Positions 56,214 through 64,000 of a stretch of DNA of 64,000 nt are shown in pieces (the first letter of the stretch is position 1; each line of letters opens with the position of its first letter). The stretch spans positions 62,001-126,000 of the forward strand of contig NZ_WXVU01000003.1 of the NCBI RefSeq assembly GCF_009900745.1, read 5' to 3'. Origin of the DNA: Chryseobacterium sp. c4a. Its GTDB lineage: Bacteria > Bacteroidota > Bacteroidia > Flavobacteriales > Weeksellaceae. The position numbers were made by a program, and so were the translations under genes. The notes beneath the pieces were generated by a model, which saw only the letters and a program-made list of their open reading frames with translations, made no database searches and was not told where the DNA came from.

Positions 56214-56449
56214 GCCTATCCTCTACAATAAGAAGTTCTATCTTTCCATTATACTTCCTTTCGAATATCCTTTGTTTAACAATATTTTATATTCTTTCTG
56301 AACGGAAGCATCGTTTTTTTTATATTTTTGTAAGGTATCCCAAAAAAATCACTGGAATGCATAATAGAAAAATCATTACTAAAAAACTGTTTTTTTATTG
56401 ATCATAAAACAGTCAGCAATTATTTTTCGCGGAATATAAAGAGCTCTGA

Positions 56450-57595
56450 ATGAAAAAAAAGATTCTTATACGTATTGGATCCCTCCGCCACGGTGGTGCA
56501 GAAAAAGTTTTAGTAAATTTTCTTAAAAACCTTCCCGAAGACAAATATGAAGTTGATTTACTGATCAATCTCTATACAGGAATGTATATCAAGGAAGTCC
56601 CATCATGGGTAAACCTCCGTTATCTTTTGAAAGGGGAAATGATCACCACCAACAAACCTCATGAAATTCCGGTAAAAGCTTTCAGAGTACTTTATCAGAA
56701 AATGTTTCTGTGGTTCCCTTTCCTGTTGTATACCTTTGTATTAAAGAATAAAAAATATGACGTTGAAATAGCAGCCATTCATGGAATGTATAAAGAACTG
56801 CTATCCAGCCCGCAAAAAGATTCTAAAAAAATAATCTGGATTCAGAATGATATCTTTAATCTAAAAGAATATACGCCAGATGTTATCAGACAGCTTTTTA
56901 AGTTTGACAGAATACTTGTGATTTCCAATAAACTGAAAGAAGAAATGCAGAAGCTGGCACATCATGACAGAGAAAAGGAGGCTGTTGTAAAAATCTTCAA
57001 CCCTATTGATTCACAAGACACTCTACAAAAGGCTGAAATTGAAATTAATGATTATCCGTTTTCCAAAGATCTTCCAACTTTTGTCACTATAGGTACAGTA
57101 TATCCTCAAAAAGGGTATGATAGACTTCTGGATGTTCATAAAAAGCTAATGGATGAAGGATTGAATCATCAAATCATTATTATTGGTGATGGATTTGATT
57201 TTGAAAACATCCAGGCAAAGCTTAATCAGCTTGGGCTTCAGGAGACTGTAAAAATGCTTGGTTTCAGAAGCAATCCTTATCCTTATCTTAAACAATCGGA
57301 TTTCTATGTAATGTCATCCCGACATGAAGGATTTCCTACCATCATTGCAGAAGCACTTATTTTGGATAAACCTGTTGTTTCAACCGATGTTTCAGGAATA
57401 AAAGACCTGCTTCAGGATGGGAAATTAGGTATTATTACTCCTAATTCAGAAGATGGAATTTATGAAGGAATGAAAAAGTTCCTTATCCATAGAGAACTTG
57501 CCGGGCAATACGAGAAAGAAATAGCACAAACAGATCTGCCGTTTGTACTTGAAAAATCGGTAGCTCATCTACAGGAAATCATAGACCACGTATAA
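56450..57595 (+). CDS. Family 4 glycosyltransferase
   Basis: 381-residue GT-B enzyme: KILIRIGSLRHGGAEKVLVNF opens the acceptor lobe. FVTIGTVYPQKGYDRLLDV and SSRHEGFPTIIAEALILDKPVVSTDVSG (E-x7-E) mark the donor lobe. Similar to the protein at 52447. A TATTTTTG element lies at 56323-56330, well upstream. It pairs with the beta-helix acetyltransferase 11 bases downstream. Confidence 0.93.
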   Translation: MKKKILIRIGSLRHGGAEKVLVNFLKNLPEDKYEVDLLINLYTGMYIKEVPSWVNLRYLLKGEMITTNKPHEIPVKAFRVLYQKMFLWFPFLLYTFVLKNKKYDVEIAAIHGMYKELLSSPQKDSKKIIWIQNDIFNLKEYTPDVIRQLFKFDRILVISNKLKEEMQKLAHHDREKEAVVKIFNPIDSQDTLQKAEIEINDYPFSKDLPTFVTIGTVYPQKGYDRLLDVHKKLMDEGLNHQIIIIGDGFDFENIQAKLNQLGLQETVKMLGFRSNPYPYLKQSDFYVMSSRHEGFPTIIAEALILDKPVVSTDVSGIKDLLQDGKLGIITPNSEDGIYEGMKKFLIHRELAGQYEKEIAQTDLPFVLEKSVAHLQEIIDHV

Positions 57596-57606
57596 GATAT
57601 TGTACT

Positions 57607-58164
57607 ATGCCAGAGTATACAACAATACAGAAAGATTTTTATAGGGAAGGCGGACAATGGCTTTCCACTTTTGGGATTTGGAAAAAATGCATCAACCCAA
57701 ATCTTCATTATCTCTATGTTTTTAGAAAAGCTCAGAAATATCAGAAAAAATCTATTTCCGGGCTATTCTGGAAATTTGTTTTAAGGCATTACCAGATAAA
57801 ATATGGCTTCCAGATTTATCCTGAAACGCAAATTGGAGAAGGATTATATCTGGGACATTGGGGAGCGCTTGTCATCAATCCTAAAGCTAAAATCGGTAAA
57901 AACTGTAATATCGCACAAGGTGTCACTATTGGACAGCAGAACCGAGGAAAAAACGAAGGTTATCCTGTTATCGGAAATGAAGTATGGATAGGCCCTAACG
58001 CAGTTATTGTCGGCCATGTGAATATAGGGAATAATGTATTGATTGCTCCTAATGCGTATGTTAATTTTGATGTCCCCGAAAATTCAATGGTCATGGGAAA
58101 TCCGGGTAAAGTATATCCTAGTCTAGAAGCCACGAAGGGGTATATTAACAACAAAATTTCTTAA
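57607..58164 (+). CDS. Serine O-acetyltransferase-like (CysE/CapG family) acetyltransferase
   Basis: 185 residues with an N-terminal helical half (about 1-75) and a C-terminal left-handed beta helix: IGEGLYLGHWGALVINPKAKIG, NIAQGVTIG with the insertion loop QQNRGKNEGYPVIG, IGPNAVI, IGNNVLI, GNPGKVY. This layout fits CysE-related enzymes in surface-glycan loci, which acetylate sugars rather than serine. Last intact gene of the locus; it overlaps the convergent DUF2306 remnant by 4 bases. Confidence 0.87.
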   Translation: MPEYTTIQKDFYREGGQWLSTFGIWKKCINPNLHYLYVFRKAQKYQKKSISGLFWKFVLRHYQIKYGFQIYPETQIGEGLYLGHWGALVINPKAKIGKNCNIAQGVTIGQQNRGKNEGYPVIGNEVWIGPNAVIVGHVNIGNNVLIAPNAYVNFDVPENSMVMGNPGKVYPSLEATKGYINNKIS

Positions 58165-58520
58165 TCCGCTTTAAAACTTTTTTTGTTAATAAAATAAGCT
58201 GCCATTACATTGGGAAGCCAACATAGCCATGCTACAATAAGATAAGAGCTATCAGGATCTTGTGTGATGCTCTTTAGTATGGGATACCAAAGTCGTAGTG
58301 TTACTACGGTAAATGTACATGCATAACTATAAGTCATAAGTTGTCTATGCATCTCCACATTTCCTTTTCTGATCTGCATAACCCCAGCCAATGTAGTTAT
58401 GAGCCATACAAATCCTAAACAGATAAATCCGACAGATGAGATCAATCCCCCATTGGCATACATTCCCATATAGCAGCTATAGAACTTATCTAGACTATCC
58501 CTATTCCTTGAAGGAGGCAA
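58161..58520 (-). pseudogene. 5'-truncated DUF2306-like membrane protein remnant
   Basis: 119 codons from a TTG. The protein contains about three hydrophobic segments and the motif MHRQLMTYSYACTFTVVTLRLW, characteristic of the C-terminal half of DUF2306 membrane proteins, which are usually about 200 residues. The expected N-terminal membrane segments are missing. An in-frame stop lies five codons upstream of the TTG, and I see no remnant of them in the 290 bases upstream. It marks the right edge of the polysaccharide locus. A functional short form cannot be excluded. Confidence 0.6.
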
Positions 58521-58810
58521 AAAATTTAAAATATTTTAATCTCCAGAGTCTATTTTATGGTTTTTACTTTGTAATTTTAGCTTAGTTTTTTAAACGTTTG
58601 GATTATTAAGAAGCCTCTACTCACTCTAAGACAAAGTATATAGGGATATTAGATATGATTTTAAGCATATTTTAATATTAAACTTTGTTAAAAGTGGATA
58701 GTTTTTCTGCAAAAAGTATATTTTTGCATAATTATTGATTCAGTCTATTGAATTCGAAAATAATTTAAACGAAATAAATAATTATAAACCTTTTTTAAAA
58801 ATTTAAAATT

Positions 58811-59479
58811 ATGTCACAATCGTACGAGGTTATTTTTGAGAACAATAAGAAATGGGTAGAATCTAAAATTTCGGAAGATCCAAACTTCTTTCATGAGCTG
58901 GCAAAAACTCAACACCCGGATTATCTTTATATAGGATGTTCAGACAGTAGAGCTACAGCGGAAGAATTGATGGGTGCCAAACCGGGAGAGGTTTTTGTTC
59001 ACAGAAACATCGCCAATGTTGTGAATACTTTAGATATGAGTTCCACTGCGGTTATTCAATATGCAGTAGAACATCTTAAAGTGAAACACATTGTGGTTTG
59101 CGGACATTATAACTGTGGTGGTGTAAAAGCAGCGATGACTCCTCAGGATTTAGGATTATTGAATCCTTGGTTGAGAAACATCCGTGATGTTTACAGATTG
59201 CACCAGGCAGAACTTGATTCTATCGAAGATGAAGATAAGCGTTATGACAGGCTTGTTGAGCTTAATGTTCAGGAACAATGTATCAACGTTATTAAAATGG
59301 CTTGTGTACAGGAAAGGTATATTTTAGAAGAACAACCTATTGTACACGGCTGGGTATTTGACCTTAGAACAGGTAAAATCATTGATCTTGAGATTGATTT
59401 TGAGAAAACTCTAAAAGATATCCAAAAGATCTACAACCTTACCGGTTCCGATTGGGTAATGAGCAGAAAGACTAAATAG
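58811..59479 (+). CDS. can: Beta-carbonic anhydrase
   Basis: 222-residue cytosolic zinc enzyme interconverting CO2 and bicarbonate. Zinc ligands Cys43, His99 and Cys102 and the Asp45-Arg47 dyad (CSDSRATAEE, GHYNCGGV) are intact and arranged as in the Can/beta clade. A TATTTTTG -7 element at 58719-58726 gives a leader of about 80 bases. The gap to the left (58521-58810) shows nothing else. It opens a four-gene set with a small exported protein, a SulP transporter and a second carbonic anhydrase. Confidence 0.95.
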   Translation: MSQSYEVIFENNKKWVESKISEDPNFFHELAKTQHPDYLYIGCSDSRATAEELMGAKPGEVFVHRNIANVVNTLDMSSTAVIQYAVEHLKVKHIVVCGHYNCGGVKAAMTPQDLGLLNPWLRNIRDVYRLHQAELDSIEDEDKRYDRLVELNVQEQCINVIKMACVQERYILEEQPIVHGWVFDLRTGKIIDLEIDFEKTLKDIQKIYNLTGSDWVMSRKTK

Positions 59480-59501
59480 TTTTTCTAAAAAAGAATGTGA
59501 A

Positions 59502-59801
59502 ATGAAATTCTGGAGTATTATTGTATTAACGTTTTTTCTGAATTTTACAGCGCTGCCAAGCATTGCTGCGGTGGCAGGCTGGGACATTCTTAGAACGAAT
59601 ATAATAATCAACGAAGAAGAACCGCATTCACACCCATCATCCTTTATTGTTTACGAAAAGACAATTCCAAAACCTTTGGATGTTTTCGACTATCTGAAGT
59701 TTTCTGAGCCTGCACCTCAGTCTATGTCTTTTGTACTGATAGATGATTCTTTTCATCTGTCCCCTTTACTTAGCATATTTTCTCCGCCTCCGGAAGCTTA
59801 A
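59502..59801 (+). CDS. Small exported protein of unknown function
   Basis: 99 residues with a clear signal peptide (about 1-22, ending SIAA). The mature part holds a His/Glu-rich patch EEEPHSHPSS and ends in Pro-rich SPPPEA. No family is recognised. It lies 22 bases after the first carbonic anhydrase and before the SulP gene, suggesting an envelope role linked to CO2/bicarbonate handling or metal supply (speculative). Confidence 0.6.
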   Translation: MKFWSIIVLTFFLNFTALPSIAAVAGWDILRTNIIINEEEPHSHPSSFIVYEKTIPKPLDVFDYLKFSEPAPQSMSFVLIDDSFHLSPLLSIFSPPPEA

Positions 59802-59948
59802 TTTTAAAGTAGTAGTTAGATTTTCTATAATTATTCATGCCTTTTCAGGCACTGAATAAGCTGTTTATGCTTAAAAATTAATTTTCCAATCTTTTATAAT
59901 TGATTATTTAATAATAAATCAATCGGTTATAATATTTTCAAAAATATC

Positions 59949-61541
59949 ATGAAAAAAACATCATTATTAGGAGGAATCAAGGAGAATTTCCCTTCCGGAC
60001 TCGTTGTATTCTTAGTAGCACTACCATTGTGCTTAGGGATCGCTTTAGCATCTGGAGCACCACCATTGTCTGGAATTATTTCCGGAATCGTAGGTGGTCT
60101 TGTTGTAGGATTTCTTAGTAATTCAAATATATCAGTTTCCGGGCCTGCGGCAGGTCTTACCGCTATTGTATTGACTGCCATTACTGATCTTGGAGCATTT
60201 GAACTGTTCTTATGTGCCGGAATCATTGCAGGACTTATCCAATTGGTTTTAGGTTTTGTAAGAGCTGGTAGTATTTCCAACTATTTCCCCAATAACGTTA
60301 TTGAAGGAATGTTGGCTGCTATTGGTATCATTATTATTTTAAAACAAATTCCTCATGCATTGGGGTTCGATAAAGACTACGAAGGGAACCAATCTCTTTT
60401 TAGTAACGGATTGAACTTTGGTTATTTTACAGAACTCTTTGGAGCGATTCACCTTGGAGCTATTATTGTAACTCTTGTCTCTGTAGGGATCCTTATTGCC
60501 TGGGATAAAACTCCGGCTCTTAAAAGAATGAAAATGCTTCCGGGAGCATTGGTAGCAGTAGTGGTCGGAATTTTGTTAAATGAAATGTTCAAATTATCAG
60601 GAAGCGCTTTAGCGATTGGTACAGAACATTTGGTATCACTGCCTGTTCCAAAATCAATGGATGATTTTAAAAATCTGATCACAATGCCGGATTTCGGAGG
60701 ATTTACCAATCCTAAAGTATGGATCGTAGGAGCAACGATTGCCATTGTAGCTTCTATTGAAACTTTACTGTGTATTGAAGCCTCAGACAGATTAGATAAG
60801 CAAAGAAGAATTACCGACACCAACCTTGAGCTTAAAGCGCAGGGAATCGGAAACCTGGTAAGCTCATTTATTGGAGGGCTTCCTATGACATCTGTAGTCG
60901 TAAGAAGTTCTGCGAATGCCAGCGCCGGAGCAACTTCTAAATCATCAGCAATGATCCATGGTGTTCTTTTGTTAGTATGCGTACTTACGATTCCGTTTAT
61001 TCTGAATCTTATCCCATTAGCAACCCTTGCTGCTGTATTGATCCTGGTAGGATATAAACTGGCAAAACCTGCTACATTCAAACACTTCTGGCATCTTGGA
61101 AAATTCCAGTTTGTACCATTTGTGGCGACTGTTGTAGCCGTTGTAGCTACCGACCTGTTAAAAGGAGTAGGAATTGGTCTTGCTATTTCTGTATTCTATA
61201 TTCTTCAGGGAAATATGAAGAGAGCTTATTATCTGAGCAGAGAAAAGCTGGATGATGCAGATGGAATTAAAATAAAGCTGGCTGAAGAAGTTTCATTTTT
61301 AAACAAAGCAGCCATTAAAAAAACACTTAAAAACATAAAATCTAACTCTACGGTAATCATCGATGCAAGAGAAACTTCATACATTACAACAGATGTACTG
61401 GAAATGATCCAGGATTTTGCCAATATCCGTGCAAAAGAAGAAGATATCAATGTAGAACTTTTAGGCTTTAAAACATCCTATAAAGATTATGAAAGAAGCG
61501 AAGATTCTCACATCCTGATTACGCACAAAAGAGCAATGTAA
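59949..61541 (+). CDS. SulP-family anion transporter (probable bicarbonate uptake)
   Basis: 530-residue inner-membrane transporter of the SLC26/SulP family. Start region FPSGLVVFLVALPLCLGIALASGAPP and SVSGPAAGLTAIV are family signatures of the anion-binding site. About 12-14 hydrophobic segments lead to a C-terminal STAS-like domain (about 440-530, with STVIIDARETSYITTDVLEMI). Placement between two carbonic anhydrase genes points to bicarbonate as substrate, as with BicA-like and CA-fused SulP proteins (inference). Sulfate or other anions remain possible. Confidence 0.92.
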   Translation: MKKTSLLGGIKENFPSGLVVFLVALPLCLGIALASGAPPLSGIISGIVGGLVVGFLSNSNISVSGPAAGLTAIVLTAITDLGAFELFLCAGIIAGLIQLVLGFVRAGSISNYFPNNVIEGMLAAIGIIIILKQIPHALGFDKDYEGNQSLFSNGLNFGYFTELFGAIHLGAIIVTLVSVGILIAWDKTPALKRMKMLPGALVAVVVGILLNEMFKLSGSALAIGTEHLVSLPVPKSMDDFKNLITMPDFGGFTNPKVWIVGATIAIVASIETLLCIEASDRLDKQRRITDTNLELKAQGIGNLVSSFIGGLPMTSVVVRSSANASAGATSKSSAMIHGVLLLVCVLTIPFILNLIPLATLAAVLILVGYKLAKPATFKHFWHLGKFQFVPFVATVVAVVATDLLKGVGIGLAISVFYILQGNMKRAYYLSREKLDDADGIKIKLAEEVSFLNKAAIKKTLKNIKSNSTVIIDARETSYITTDVLEMIQDFANIRAKEEDINVELLGFKTSYKDYERSEDSHILITHKRAM

Positions 61542-61596
61542 GCTCAATTCAACTATTTTATTTTATTTTTAACAATTCAACAAACAACTAAATTAT

Positions 61597-62232
61597 ATGA
61601 AAGCACATACATACGAAACTCAATCTACCATTACTCCTGAAAAAGCATTAGAATTTTTGAAGGAAGGAAACCAAAGATTCGTTAATAACCTTAAAGCCAA
61701 CAGAGATCTTCTGGAGCAGGTAAATGCAACTCGTGAAGGACAATGGCCTTTTGCAGTAGTTCTAAGCTGTATAGACAGTCGTACTTCTGCAGAATTAATT
61801 TTTGATCAGGGATTGGGAGATGTTTTCAGTATCAGAATTGCCGGTAATTTTGTAAACCAGGACATTCTTGGTTCCATGGAATTTGGCTGTAACGTGGCAG
61901 GTTCTAAACTGATTGTAGTTTTAGGACACACTAAATGCGGAGCTTTAAAAGGAGGTCTTGATGCAGCACAAATTGAAGGAATGGGAATGGATAACCTGAA
62001 CCACCTAATCAATCATTTCAATCCTATTATCAATGAAGTGATTGAAGAAAATGAAGAACGTTCATCAAAAAACAGTTCTCTTTTAGAAAGACTTAATCAC
62101 CAGAATGTAAAAAGCGCTATCGAAGATATCCGTAAACAAAGCTCAACGCTTAAGAGACTTGAGGAAGAAGGTAAAATCAAAATCGTTGGAGCTAACTACG
62201 ATGTTGAAACGGGAGCAGTAAGCTGGTTATAA
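61597..62232 (+). CDS. Beta-carbonic anhydrase, second type
   Basis: 211 residues with Cys58-x-Asp60-Ser-Arg (CIDSRTSAE) and His111-x2-Cys114 (GHTKCGAL). Sequence outside the zinc site differs strongly from the first enzyme, with an N-terminal TPEKALEFLKEGNQRFV block, so the two belong to different beta-CA subclades rather than being a recent duplication. It lies 55 bases after the SulP gene and ends before a strong terminator. Confidence 0.95.
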   Translation: MKAHTYETQSTITPEKALEFLKEGNQRFVNNLKANRDLLEQVNATREGQWPFAVVLSCIDSRTSAELIFDQGLGDVFSIRIAGNFVNQDILGSMEFGCNVAGSKLIVVLGHTKCGALKGGLDAAQIEGMGMDNLNHLINHFNPIINEVIEENEERSSKNSSLLERLNHQNVKSAIEDIRKQSSTLKRLEEEGKIKIVGANYDVETGAVSWL

Positions 62233-62324
62233 AATAATCAAGAGATCCTATTTAGTTACTTACTCAAAAAGTATATAACATAGCTCAGATAAATTGATTG
62301 GAAATTAATTTAAATGCATAACAG

Positions 62325-62351
62325 AAGGCCATCGGAAATCCGATGGCCTTT
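62325..62351 (+). terminator. Intrinsic terminator after the carbonic anhydrase/SulP genes
   Basis: A perfect 11-bp GC-rich stem (62325-62335 with 62340-62350), an AAAT loop and a following TTTATTTAT. It lies between the convergent second carbonic anhydrase and pth genes. The A-run needed for strong - strand activity is poor. Confidence 0.8.
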
Positions 62352-62382
62352 ATTTATAAAACTGAAACGAAGTCTCTGTTAT

Positions 62383-62946
62383 CTACTTTCCGTTAAATCC
62401 GGACATCGTATTACTGATTCCCGCAAAGACAAAGGAAAGACTGGCTTTAGAAAAAGTATCTATTCTTTCGGTAAGTTTTTCAGTTTCTTCTTCATTCCAA
62501 GTTCCCAATACATAATCCACCTGTCGTCCTGCAGCAAAATCTGCTGAAATCCCAAAACGAAGTCTTGCATAGTTCTGGGTCTGTAATACTTCGTTAATAT
62601 TTTTAAGCCCATTATGACCTGCATCAGAGCCTTTACCTTTCAGTCTCAAAGTTCCGAAGGGAAGTGCCAGATCATCCGTTACAATCAGGATATTTTCTAA
62701 AGGAATGTTTTCTTTCTGCATCCAGTATCTCACGGCATTCCCTGATAAATTCATATAGGTATCCGGTTTAAGAACGAAAACTTTTCTGCCCTTATACTTC
62801 CCTTCTGCCATCCAGCCAAAATTAGCTGTATTAAATGATACTTCAAGCTTTTCAGCGATTTTTTCAGCGACTTTAAAGCCTATATTGTGTCGTGTATTTT
62901 CATATTCTGAGCCTTTGTTACCCAGCCCAACGATTAAATATTTCAT
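62383..62946 (-). CDS. pth: Peptidyl-tRNA hydrolase
   Basis: Cytosolic enzyme that recycles tRNA from stalled peptidyl-tRNA. 187 residues with the family motifs [16 protein letters not shown] (Asn10, catalytic His20), [13 protein letters not shown] and [18 protein letters not shown]. Start ATG at 62946 with a very short leader from the promoter at 62991-62960. Confidence 0.97.
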   Translation of the reverse strand: MKYLIVGLGNKGSEYENTRHNIGFKVAEKIAEKLEVSFNTANFGWMAEGKYKGRKVFVLKPDTYMNLSGNAVRYWMQKENIPLENILIVTDDLALPFGTLRLKGKGSDAGHNGLKNINEVLQTQNYARLRFGISADFAAGRQVDYVLGTWNEEETEKLTERIDTFSKASLSFVFAGISNTMSGFNGK

Positions 62947-62959
62947 CAGAAATTTTTTG

Positions 62960-62991
62960 CAAAATTAAGGCATAAAAAATAAAAAACTCAA
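62960..62991 (-). promoter_or_regulatory. Promoter of pth
   Basis: On the - strand a TTG (62991-62989), a 21-base spacer and TAATTTTG (62967-62960) match the Bacteroidota pattern. The -33 box lies within the left arm of the hairpin that terminates the upstream lipoprotein gene. The leader to pth would be under 10 bases. Confidence 0.5.
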
Positions 62992-63010
62992 CCTTAGGAA
63001 GATTGAGTTT
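62979..63010 (-). terminator. Intrinsic terminator after the lipoprotein gene
   Basis: Inverted repeat 62984-62995 / 62999-63010 with one mismatch and an AGG loop. On the - strand it is followed by a run of Ts. It begins 22 bases past the stop at 63032 and overlaps the pth -33 box. Confidence 0.75.
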
Positions 63011-63031
63011 AAATATTGTTAAAAAACCATT

Positions 63032-63973
63032 CTATTGTGGTTTATAAATATAGTTTATGCCATAGCCTTTTGTCATGTAAGTCTGCGGATCATATACATA
63101 ATTCGTACTCTGTACAATAGGAGTTGGAATTGGTACCGTAATATCGGTTACAGACCATCTCTTAGGACTATTAGGAGACAGAATTAAGCTTTCTTTATCA
63201 TTACGTTGAGTAGATAATAATCTTGAAATTTTATACGTGTTTGGTAATAATGTAAATGGGCTGATCTGCTGATCGTAAGCATAATACTCATAGCTATATT
63301 TTTCAGTAGGAGTACCGAAAACATCTGGATTATTCGATGTTATTGGGCCATATACTTTAAGTACTTTAGACACATTATCTCCTACATAAGAATAATCTGC
63401 TTTTGAGTAATCAGTATACTTAATTTGAGCTCCTCCTTTCTCTAATCCTTTTATCGTAGTGATCGTTTCAAGCTTTGAAGTAGCCGTATTATATGTTAAA
63501 GTATAAATGTATCTTTCTTCAGCAAATAAGGTTTGAGGGCCTGGTTTAGTAGAAGGTGGAACCGGGGCTGGTCTTCTGAAAACAGAACGTGTTTCAGAAA
63601 TTGATTGCAGCCTGCTATTGTTTCCATAATTGAATTGTCTGCTATAAGATATACTGTCTTTATCCAGTTTTCCATTTCCATCAAGATCAAGGAAACCTCT
63701 AAAATTGATTTGACTGATTCGATCACCACTATACATGATATCTGTAATAGAAGCACTATCTGTGATCACTCTACTTACAAGAAGACCACTGTACTGATAT
63801 TCAGCGATGGTATTTTTATCTGTAACTTCTTTATATAAAGCTCTTGGGCCGCTAAGTCCTTCTGTCTTATTCAGATCTAAAAGGGGATTCCCATCTTCAT
63901 CCACTAAATTTTTGCAGGAATGTATTGAAGAAAAGCCTGCAATTAATAAGATAACATAGAAAATTTGTTTCAT
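63032..63973 (-). CDS. Lipoprotein of unknown function
   Basis: 313 residues with a lipoprotein signal ending SIHSCKN (Cys20). The mature part is rich in Tyr, Ser and Thr. It contains several 'YxYxG..I..I' beta-strand units reminiscent of RHS/YD-like beta-sheet lipoproteins of Bacteroidota, plus a DLDGNGKLDKD segment that looks like a calcium-binding loop (about residues 97-107). No enzymatic motif is seen. Ends at its own terminator. Function unknown. Confidence 0.75.
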   Translation of the reverse strand: MKQIFYVILLIAGFSSIHSCKNLVDEDGNPLLDLNKTEGLSGPRALYKEVTDKNTIAEYQYSGLLVSRVITDSASITDIMYSGDRISQINFRGFLDLDGNGKLDKDSISYSRQFNYGNNSRLQSISETRSVFRRPAPVPPSTKPGPQTLFAEERYIYTLTYNTATSKLETITTIKGLEKGGAQIKYTDYSKADYSYVGDNVSKVLKVYGPITSNNPDVFGTPTEKYSYEYYAYDQQISPFTLLPNTYKISRLLSTQRNDKESLILSPNSPKRWSVTDITVPIPTPIVQSTNYVYDPQTYMTKGYGINYIYKPQ

Positions 63974-64000
63974 TTCCTGGTAATTGATTATTTTTTGACA

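Noticed and set aside
60449-61081. 210-codon - strand ORF opposite the SulP gene
   Set aside because: Antisense shadow of a well-supported transporter gene; no recognisable protein features or promoter.

Overview
The window looks like a chromosomal segment of a flavobacterium close to Chryseobacterium (Weeksellaceae, Bacteroidota). This genus-level call is inference. It rests on low GC, Bacteroidota-type promoters (TTTG about 19 nt upstream of TAnnTTTG) with very short leaders, few Shine-Dalgarno sites, several TTG starts, a SusC/SusD pair, a BshC bacillithiol enzyme, a GYDIA-type GHMP kinase, a PBP1+LysM envelope protein and a Gly/Asn/Gln-rich IF-2.

Layout. 2-133: tail of an unidentified + strand gene. 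187-9313 (- strand): housekeeping and envelope genes: pckA, a GHMP kinase paired with fabD, a LysM/PBP1 protein, bshC and an outer-membrane porin-like protein. 9421-13484: an isolated SusD/SusC nutrient-uptake pair. 13485-14077: the only gene-free stretch above 300 bases; it holds a well-formed + strand promoter and a bidirectional terminator but no convincing ORF. 14078-18830: the rimP-nusA-infB operon, whose short leader contains a terminator-like hairpin. 19046-58164: a roughly 39 kb surface-polysaccharide locus. 58161-58520: a 5'-truncated DUF2306 remnant. 58811-62232: two beta-carbonic anhydrases flanking a small exported protein and a SulP transporter. 62383-63973: pth and a lipoprotein.

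How the polysaccharide locus appears to work. ugd makes a UDP-uronic acid. rfbA and rfbB make dTDP-4-keto-6-deoxyglucose, and three overlapping genes (3,4-ketoisomerase, acetyltransferase, aminotransferase) divert it to a dTDP-3-acylamino-3,6-dideoxyhexose (Fuc3NAc or Qui3NAc type). No rhamnose genes (rfbC/rfbD) are present. About fifteen glycosyltransferases follow, including four tandem paralogues, with an AsnB-type amidotransferase and FkbM and Methyltransf_24 methyltransferases. Export is by a Wzm/Wzt-type ABC transporter; no Wzx or Wzy is seen. The right half holds three acyl-modification modules: an FkbH-like enzyme + carrier protein + MBOAT + SGNH cassette that resembles dltABCD with the adenylation enzyme replaced; a second MBOAT + SGNH pair; and a KAS III + carrier protein + SDR module able in principle to make a short hydroxyacyl thioester. 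Several left-handed beta-helix acyltransferases and an OafA-type acyltransferase add to this.

The observations most worth following are the Dlt-like FkbH cassette (with a 40-codon ORF in its leader), the KAS III/ACP/SDR module, the leader hairpin of the rimP operon, the orphan promoter-terminator unit between susC and infB, and the tandem glycosyltransferase array. All family assignments come from reading motifs; no database search was possible.
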